Source: Aquanectria penicillioides (taxonomy: Eukaryota; Ascomycota; Sordariomycetes; Hypocreales; Nectriaceae). Taken from it: DNA of 64,000 nucleotides. The DNA is taken from NCBI GenBank assembly GCA_003415625.1, contig PYIU01000003.1, positions 6,634,001 to 6,698,000 on the forward strand, read 5' to 3'. The notes below the pieces were generated by a model. It had not been told where the DNA came from. It saw only the letters and a list, made by a program, of their open reading frames with translations, and searched no databases. Position 1 is the stretch's first letter, and each line of letters begins with the position of its first letter. This document shows positions 57,593-64,000 of this stretch, piece by piece. The position numbers and the translations under genes were made by a program.

Positions 57593-59405
57593 ATGGTGAA
57601 AACTGACAATATCTCAGTAGATGCAAAAAGCCACGAGGAACCTCCGGCTCGGTTTGAACGTATTCGCGACGTTATTTGGGATGGCCGTCGCTCTGAAGGA
57701 GAACGACAACCGGTCCAGATGCTCGATCTCTACGTCATGTATGGAGGCTCCTCTCAAGTTTATTTGATTAGCTAACCTGAGGATAGGAGTTGGGCAACAT
57801 ATGGGTATTTTATCAGGTTACTTGATTTGAGTGATATTATTCAGTGCTTCCCTACAAGGCCTTTGGCCTGATGCTAACTTCACAAGCGAATGCCTAGGTC
57901 AGCGGCATGAGAGAATACCTCAACTTCCAAGGCAACCAATATAATCTGCTCCAGACATTTTTTACATATGGTTACTCAGTAGGGCAGACCCCTCGCAACT
58001 CCTACTTACTAGAAGTGAGTCTAGCCACCAACAGAGTTAAGCAAGCACTAACCGGGCTTGTGCAGTTCGGCCGTCACTTTACTTACACGTGGTGGAGCTT
58101 CTGTGGACAATTGTTACCTTTTGCTTCTCTTGCGTGAAAAGTGGCAAGGCTGTATTCGCCTTGCGTTTCTTGTTTGGCGTACTGGAAAGTCCCTTTGCCT
58201 TTGCCGTGCTAACACTAATGGGAAGTTGGTATACGCCAAATGGTTAGTGCCTCATAGCTCTAGTTTTCTTAACAATACTGGCTACCCCAGAACTTTCAAA
58301 ACGAATTGCTATATTTTACTCAGCTAGCTATGCTACGAGTATGTTTAGTGGCTATTTACGGGCTACGATATACAAGGGACTGAACGGATCTAGCGGCCTT
58401 CCTGGTTGGCGTTGGCTCTTTCTCTTTTGCGGTCTTATCTCCATATGGGGTCCGCTATAGGATTTCTTTGCCGTCCCAGACAACCCATACGTAACAAAGG
58501 CTCGTTGGATGCGGCCCGGGGAGCGAGAGAAGCATATCGCGCGTGTAAATTCCATTGATCGCCGCAAGCCAGAGCCGTTGTCATGGGGAAAGCTCCAGAA
58601 GATCTTTACCCACTGGCCTCTTCATGTCTTCACCTGTACACTGATAGAAGTGGCAATAACCAGGTTAGCGCGACTTGAGACTAGCTAACTGACTTCTGTA
58701 GCTGCTATTGCGTTGTGACCCAGCCGCTCAACTACTTTTCTGTCAGGCTCAAATCCTTGAATCGCTTTTCTGTCTATCAGATCAACGTCTTCACAACTGC
58801 GGCTCGGGCTTTTGGTTAATTGACTACACTCGCTTATTCTTGACTTTCGGGCGGCCTGAATAAGCTATAGCAGATCTTGATTATTCCAGCGGTGAGTATT
58901 TTTCGGCTCACTTTAGCAGGGTCGCTGATATTTCTCAGACGATAAATTTCGCTAGCATGGCTATTGTAGCATCAGGTGTCCAGTTTGGCGCAGTTTTTGT
59001 TAGGTATATCATCAACGCTGCGTCTTTAGAATTCTAGCCCATATTCTACGTAAGTTCAAACTGACTTTTGAGGGGATCGTAAATTAATATGCTCCACAGG
59101 CCTGGGCCATTGAGCTGATGCACAAGGATATAGAGGAGCGCGCCATCGTCATAGGGATTGCACAGACCTTTGGCCAGGCATTTCTGGCGTGGATTCCTGG
59201 TGGGTAACATCCCTGAAACTGTTCAAGGCAGCGTTGAGTCTCAAGTTGATTCTTTTTAGTTGTCATCCTGGATGTTAGCAAATACGCACCATCATTCCAC
59301 ATGGGTTTTAGTATCATGCGTGGTGTTAGTGTGCTCCAGTTTGCGAGCACCTTCTTGATTCTTAATTTCAGCAAAAGGGAGAAGACAAGAGAGAATGCGA
59401 CATAA
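57593..59405 (+). pseudogene. Dal5/pantothenate-type MFS transporter pseudogene
   Basis: A full-length but dead member of the anion:cation symporter family. The N-terminus (ATG 57593, EGERQPVQMLDLYVM) leads via a gap to MREYLNFQGNQYNLLQTFFT. It continues through FALRFLFGVLESPFAFAVLT, YLRATIYKGLNGSSGLPGWR, AVPDNPYVTKARWMRPGERE, SWGKLQKIFTHWPLHVFTCT, AWAIELMHKDIEERAIVIGI and a normal C-terminal end at 59405. Several introns still have GT/AG borders (for example near 58241-58290 and 59049-59099). Stops replace Trp at 58458-58460 (TAG), 58840-58842 (TGA) and 58867-58869 (TAG), all G-to-A type; another stop is TAA at 58816-58818. Other family Trp codons are also changed. Substrate would have been a small organic anion or vitamin. 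Confidence 0.82.
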
Positions 59406-61739
59406 ATCTTATTGTCTCCGCTTTCGAGGTGTAGAGGAGGTTACAGTTACCGAGGGGAGACGAATGCAGTGGTGCGAGACGTGCTTCTCTTTCTTGATGG
59501 AAGGAAGAGGAAGAAAGGGGAGGGAGAAGGAAAGATAAGCCTAAGATGTTACGATTGCTCTTATTTGATCCTTTCATAGAGTTTCTAGGCCCAGCACTAT
59601 TATTAGCTGGAGACTTCGCTATAGAGTAATCTGTTGTGAATCGGTGAGGTTCCACAGCATCGATCGCCCCGTTGAGACTTGCTTGGGGTTGCTTAGCTCC
59701 CATAGCCTCGGGATCGATGCTAGGCAATAGGGCAAAATTCTTCCGGCCGAAGACGATACACGATCATCACCACTGTGTAATCAGATACGGTGAGCCGGGG
59801 TTCTACACGTACATAGCCATAGCGGCACAAGCGAGCGAGGGTGTGTCGCAGATAAGGCCTACCCCCAAATTTCCTTGGGTAGACGACAAACCCACTATAA
59901 TAACCCCTGCGATTGGGTTGAGAATCCTTCCCGAGGCACCCTCTGAAGTTGCAAATTCCCGAAGGAGATGTCCGTCTGGTGTGGAGAAGGGTCATTCGAT
60001 GCACGCAAGTTTGCGTCAAGGCCTCGCGTCGATCTTGGTAGGTAGTTCGTGAGCCTTGCTTTTTAACGTACTGACAGTTGCTGGGCAGGTCGCGCAGTGA
60101 GGCCACGCGGTGTGCCCATTGAGAAGAAGGCGAGATTGTCGCCCCAATCGGAGTAATTCCAAATAGCCACCGAGCCTGGATCACACCAGGCGGCCGACGA
60201 CGAAGAAAAGATGGGATGGCAGCTTGGCAAGCTTGACAGCCTTGACAGGCACGACGGGATCCATCCAGGCCTAGCCAGGCTAAGCTGAGCTATGCTGGGC
60301 TGAGCTGGGCCGAGGGCGTGTCGTCGGCTGCGTCATGGCATTGGGTGGTGAGCAGGGCAGTTTGGCGATGCGATGCATCCTCTTCCCGTGCGGCACGATC
60401 CTTCCATGCAAGATACGGGTGTTAAAAGGCGCCGAATTGTCCTGAAGGATCCCGTGGTGCTCCGACCGCAATCTTGGCCCACGTGGACAGATGGCAAGAT
60501 GGGCATGGGAGGAGGAGGAGGAGGAGGATTGAAGTGGGAGGATGGGAGTGGGCGACGTGGAGAGACTTTGGTGCGAAAGTGTGTGAAAGAACTCCTCCTG
60601 GTCCAACAGCGCTGGCGCGTGTGGGTGTGTGTGTTTGTGTGTGAGGGCGTGTGTCGCGGTGACGGCAGCAGTGGCAGTCACAACGGTAATGACAAGGAGA
60701 ATGAGAATGACGTGAAGTGAAGTGAAGTGACAAATCAACCAGGGGGGCCATGTTCATGAGGGGGAGAAGAGAGAGACGAGCCGCCCGGCGCTTCAACCCC
60801 AAAGTCCAACTCCAACTCCAACTCCAACTCCGGCCGGCACCAACACCAACACCATCGCCAATGCCAATGCCAATGCCAATGCCAATGCCAACCAAGCACG
60901 GGCCTGCCCTGCGGCGATCCCCAGGAAGCGGTCCAACGGGTGTGGCGCTGATAAGACGTTACACCGCTGCCATCCCATATTTCGCCTAAGGCGGCACATG
61001 GGATGAGTTTGCCGCGTCGCACAGGCCCACTGAGACGACCGAAAGAGCCTTTCTTGCTTGCTGGGGTAGCCGTTTTGAAATTGGTAGCAGCCGTTATACG
61101 CTCAGCTTAGCTTAGCACGCTTTTCTTCTCTCTGTTTTACTGTGCGCCGTGCCCTTACTCACTACTACACGTGGGCTTCGCAAAGCACACTTCGCCCAAT
61201 TCGCCGGCGGGGTCTGGAGATGCTCGACCCACGCAGACATCAACTCTCCCAATGGAGCTTCCACTCCTGCAATAGTTGCCGAAGTTTAATGTGGTGTCGC
61301 CCGACTAGTCTGTGGCAGGCGGAGGCGGCGGCAGAAGCATCCTTGCGCCCCTTACATGGATTCGAATCCAAGTCGAATCCAGCCTCTTCCTCCCGAATCC
61401 TATCAGGACCAGCCCGCCTAGGTTCACGGCGTCGTCATGCCACGACCCAGCTTGTTGCTTTTTATCAGGCGCATGCTCCACCACGTGGTGTCCAATTCCC
61501 TGAGGATTTTGGCCCTGATCTCCCACAGCCATAAACTTTGCAGGGTCATTTAATATCGAAGTCAACGGGAGGATCAAACTAGGGTTAGACAATGATAGCA
61601 GAGCCGTACGCCCATCGAAGAAGAAGGGAATCTTTAAATCCCGCTTCCCTTGTCCCACTTGAAACCAACTGGTGGCCCGAGTTTCGTTCTCTGGCTCTTA
61701 CCCCTTCCCACGATCGCAGCTTCAGCGTCATCGCCCGCG
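59406..61739. other. 2.3-kb spacer with microsatellites
   Basis: Upstream region of the receptor gene. No domain-bearing frame is seen. A minus-strand ORF at 59720-60184 and plus-strand ORFs around 60373-60720 and 61142-61534 are treated as chance. The microsatellite cluster is listed separately. Repeated GCTGAGCT/GGCTGAGCTGG near 60283-60312 forms a small low-complexity patch. Confidence 0.45.
60505..60890. repeat. Cluster of five different microsatellites
   Basis: (GGA)n at about 60508-60528, a GT-rich tract at 60618-60658, GTGAA units at about 60712-60730, TCCAAC hexamers at 60805-60830 and AATGCC hexamers at 60859-60889. The hexamers make chance ORFs encoding simple repeats on both strands. 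Confidence 0.85.
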
Positions 61740-63216
61740 ATGTCTGAGACTGTCGATCCCATTATTCTGGCTGCCTTTGGCCCACCGCCCGACGGCCTAG
61801 ATATTACAGCACAACGCTATGTCGTATACAATGTCGTCTGCTCTGTCGCCTTCGGCCTAGCGGTGGCATCGGTCGCGCTCCGGCTCTATGTGCGCAGCCG
61901 AAAGGGCCCCAGGCTTTGGCTCGATGACTATTGCATCATCTTCAGCACGGTAAGTTTCTTGGCACCAAAGGATTCAAACCCGCGCATCTGCTAACAGTTT
62001 CTCTTGGCAGCTCTCTGCTGGAATCACAGTCGCGCTGACTGTTCTGTGTAAGATAAGAGCTCTCCAATATGCTTGCTGGCAGGCATTCCACGATTAGGTT
62101 CTAATACTCTTGAAAATAGCTGGAAGCTATGGCGCTGGCACACACATTTGGGTCAATACCTTACCACGACTCATGTCACTCCTCAAGGTCAGTGTCCGTC
62201 CTGATCCCGCCTCGGGCAGCAAACCCCGTACTTGTAAAAGCCAGCACAGTACTGACACCAACGCATCGCAGGTTGTATACAGTGAGCCATACGTCTACGC
62301 CTTGACCGTCACTGGAACCAAGATGAGTGTTCTGCTATTCTATCGGCGACTATTTTACTCGAAAGCCTCGGCAAAGGGCTTCTTCTTCTTCCTGTACTGG
62401 GCGGCATTCTTCCTCGCAAGCTCATATCCGTTTGTTTTGTGGATCACCATGGCCTGCGCATGTCGGCCAGTGAGCTACTACTGGAACCAGTACATTGGTG
62501 CCGAGGGGCACTGCATCGATGTTAAACTATTCTTCGTCATTCTGGGAATCGTCAATATGTTGAATGACGTGGTTATTCTCATTGTTCCAATTCCTAGAAT
62601 CATCGATCTGCAACTCAGCGCAAGACTGAAGGCATCAGTCATCGGAATTATGCTACTCGGAGGCTTGTAAGTACCAGCATTGCCACTAATCCTTGCCAGA
62701 AAATACGGCCATCTAACCAAAAATAGTGTTTGTATCGCAAGTATTGTGCGCATTTACTACCTTTGGGAGCTTTTTTCCAATACCGATGCCACATGGTGGG
62801 TGGGATCTGCCATGGCGTGGTCCAGCATTGAACCATCTGTGGCCATCATTTCGGCCTGTCTTCCTACGTTCGCGCCACTCTTCCGAGTCAACCGATCCAG
62901 GAGACATGAAAGCAGTCCGTACTACCTCAGTGATCGGACCGAAGCCTCAAGAGGTGCTCAATTCACCAAAACTACACGCAATCGTGGTCGATCAGGCATC
63001 AACAACGGAACGCATTTTATGATTGAAGATGACGAGGTGGAACTTACACGCAAGGTAGCGGGCGGGGATTCCCTATCGAGTCGAGATTTAGAGAGCAAGA
63101 GCAATCCAGATGATGAAGGCGGCATTGTGGTCAGTACTCAAGTGTCGGTTATTGTTACCAGTGGAGGGAAAGATTTATACCCGGAGAGGCTCGGCACGCT
63201 GTCACGCGTAGAGTAA
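61740..63216 (+). CDS. Pth11-like seven-helix membrane protein (fungal rhodopsin domain)
   Basis: A putative GPCR-like receptor of the large fungal Pth11-related family without a CFEM domain. Exons are 61740-61949, 62011-62047, 62120-62187, 62272-62666 and 62727-63216, giving 399 residues in one frame. The introns have GTAAGT, GTAAGA, GTCAGT and GTAAGT donors and AG acceptors. Landmarks are YVVYNVVCSVAFGLAVASVA (helix 1), RLWLDDYCIIFST, SGSYGAGTHIW, EPYVYALTVTGTKMSVLLFY, RRLF, CRPVSYYWNQY with the conserved Cys pair (C...GHC), NMLNDVVILIVPIPRI and ARLKASVIGIMLLGG. It ends in a long Ser/Asp-rich cytosolic tail (from about residue 270). The in-frame TTG-initiated extension upstream is ignored. 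Ligand unknown. Confidence 0.9.
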
Positions 63217-63594
63217 TCCAACCATTGAAGGAAGAATATACAAGTACAGACTAGTTCATAATTATGCATTGGTGCAAGACGATCTCCATGAAAACGGAGG
63301 CTGAGATGGTCTTCAACCACAATATACAAACCCACGATGGGGACTACTGTGTTGGTGGATGGGGACACTGGCCAAAACACACACCCCACCCAGAAGGGTA
63401 TAGGGTAAGCAGGTTCGGTCGAAGACCGAACAGCCTTCCCAAGCAGCTGCGAACAACTTGGAAGAGTGTTAAAGCATCTGATCGAATGCTTTGGAGTGTC
63501 CCTCAAAGAAAAGAAAGAAAGAAAATAGGGCAGAAAGTCATAAATAAAGTAATGTCATGAGGGGCTGCACCGGGACTTCAATAGGGTCCAAATG
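63217..63594. other. 3' flank of the receptor gene
   Basis: Contains a perfect 8-bp hairpin GTTCGGTC-GAA-GACCGAAC at 63413-63431, about 200 bp after the stop, which may lie in the 3' UTR. No gene is seen. Confidence 0.5.
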
Positions 63595-63740
63595 CAAGGA
63601 ATTCAGAATTTCAAAAATAAAAATTAGTTGGAGAAAACTGCCTGTTCATTTCCTATGTCTCTGAGGTCCCTTTTATCTTCCTGACCAACCTGATGACAGA
63701 TTGATCCACATTACCCTAGACCCCAACTCACTACTCCAAA
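63595..63740 (+). repeat. Dispersed repeat, copy B
   Basis: Partner of the 54520-54675 segment, same orientation, about 9 kb apart. Shares TTTCAAAAATAAAAATTAG.TTGGAGA, the CTGCCTG block and the CCCTAGAC block. Non-coding. Confidence 0.6.
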
Positions 63741-64000
63741 AAAAAAATCAAGAATCATTTGAATTTCTGGGATATAAATCACTAAAAAAAAAATGCACAG
63801 GTCACAGTCCATAAGAGTGGTTTTGCGCGGCAATCCCCGCATGATATTGATTACTGCAGAAGCGGATCTATAGATGACAATATCCTTCCCTTTTTGTATG
63901 CTATCCACCGAGCCATTGGTCAGATGTAGTAATCCCTGAAAGATAAGGGTGGCCAACATATTATGTAAGTCTCAGCAGACTTGGAAAGATACATTACAGC
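63741..64000. other. Right-end spacer
   Basis: AT-rich with A-runs at about 63739 and 63784. A minus-strand ORF of 82 codons (63959-63711) has no recognisable domain. Nothing supportable is seen. Confidence 0.5.

Noticed and set aside
59720..60184. 154-codon minus-strand ORF
   Set aside because: No recognisable domain and no support from the neighbouring frames; considered a chance ORF.
60750..61022. ORFs encoding repeated dipeptides on both strands
   Set aside because: They are by-products of the TCCAAC and AATGCC hexamer repeats.
61960..62000. B-box-like GGGTTTGAATCC on the minus strand
   Set aside because: It lies inside an intron of the receptor gene and lacks an A box and acceptor stem.

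Overview
The window looks like chromosomal DNA of a filamentous ascomycete, most likely a Sordariomycete and possibly Hypocreales; I do not assign a species. The grounds are short introns of about 45-115 bp with GT(A/G)-type donors, fungal-only families (GH55 glucanase, Pth11-like rhodopsin-domain receptor, stand-alone DUF2156 lipid aminoacyltransferase, AAT-type permease), long gene-poor spacers, and broken genes whose stop codons look like C:G to T:A transitions, as repeat-induced point mutation (RIP) would leave. No rRNA, tRNA or CRISPR array was found by eye.

Layout. 1-5.3 kb holds three minus-strand genes: a GH55 exo-beta-1,3-glucanase cut by the window edge, mitochondrial lipoyl synthase, and a small GPI-anchored wall protein. 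5.3-10.8 kb is gene-free. 10.8-12.65 kb encodes an unrecognised Cys/His-rich nuclear-type protein. 15.1-17.05 kb holds an intact four-exon gene for a Tse2-like (ADP-ribosyltransferase-fold) toxin-domain protein, converging on a decayed second copy. 17-25 kb is almost empty and ends in the promoter of an MFS monosaccharide transporter (25.5-27.2 kb), which carries three CreA-type sites and a TATA box.

27.4-35.8 kb is a decayed accessory block: a 3' remnant of a siderophore transporter, a cytochrome P450 with internal deletion and damaged heme loop, an intact medium-chain oxidoreductase with its own TATA box, a shattered luciferase-like FMN monooxygenase and a Dal5-type transporter with an internal deletion. 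It reads as a former metabolite or catabolic cluster with one surviving gene. Core functions return at 38-44.8 kb: a DUF2156 protein (ErgS-like candidate) convergent with the 15-exon purine gene ADE6 (FGAM synthase). ADE6 carries an apparent 1-nt deletion in a homopolymer and one GC-AG intron.

44.8-52.1 kb is a long spacer upstream of an amino acid permease (52.1-53.9 kb). 54.5-64 kb is again accessory: a dispersed repeat pair, a MITE-like inverted-repeat element, an F-box/LRR-like gene, an unrecognised broken gene, a decayed Dal5/pantothenate-type transporter and an intact Pth11-like receptor gene.

Overall the window alternates housekeeping genes (lipoate, purine, lipid modification) with surface, nutrient-uptake and accessory genes, the latter sitting in AT-richer, repeat-bearing, mutation-scarred DNA.
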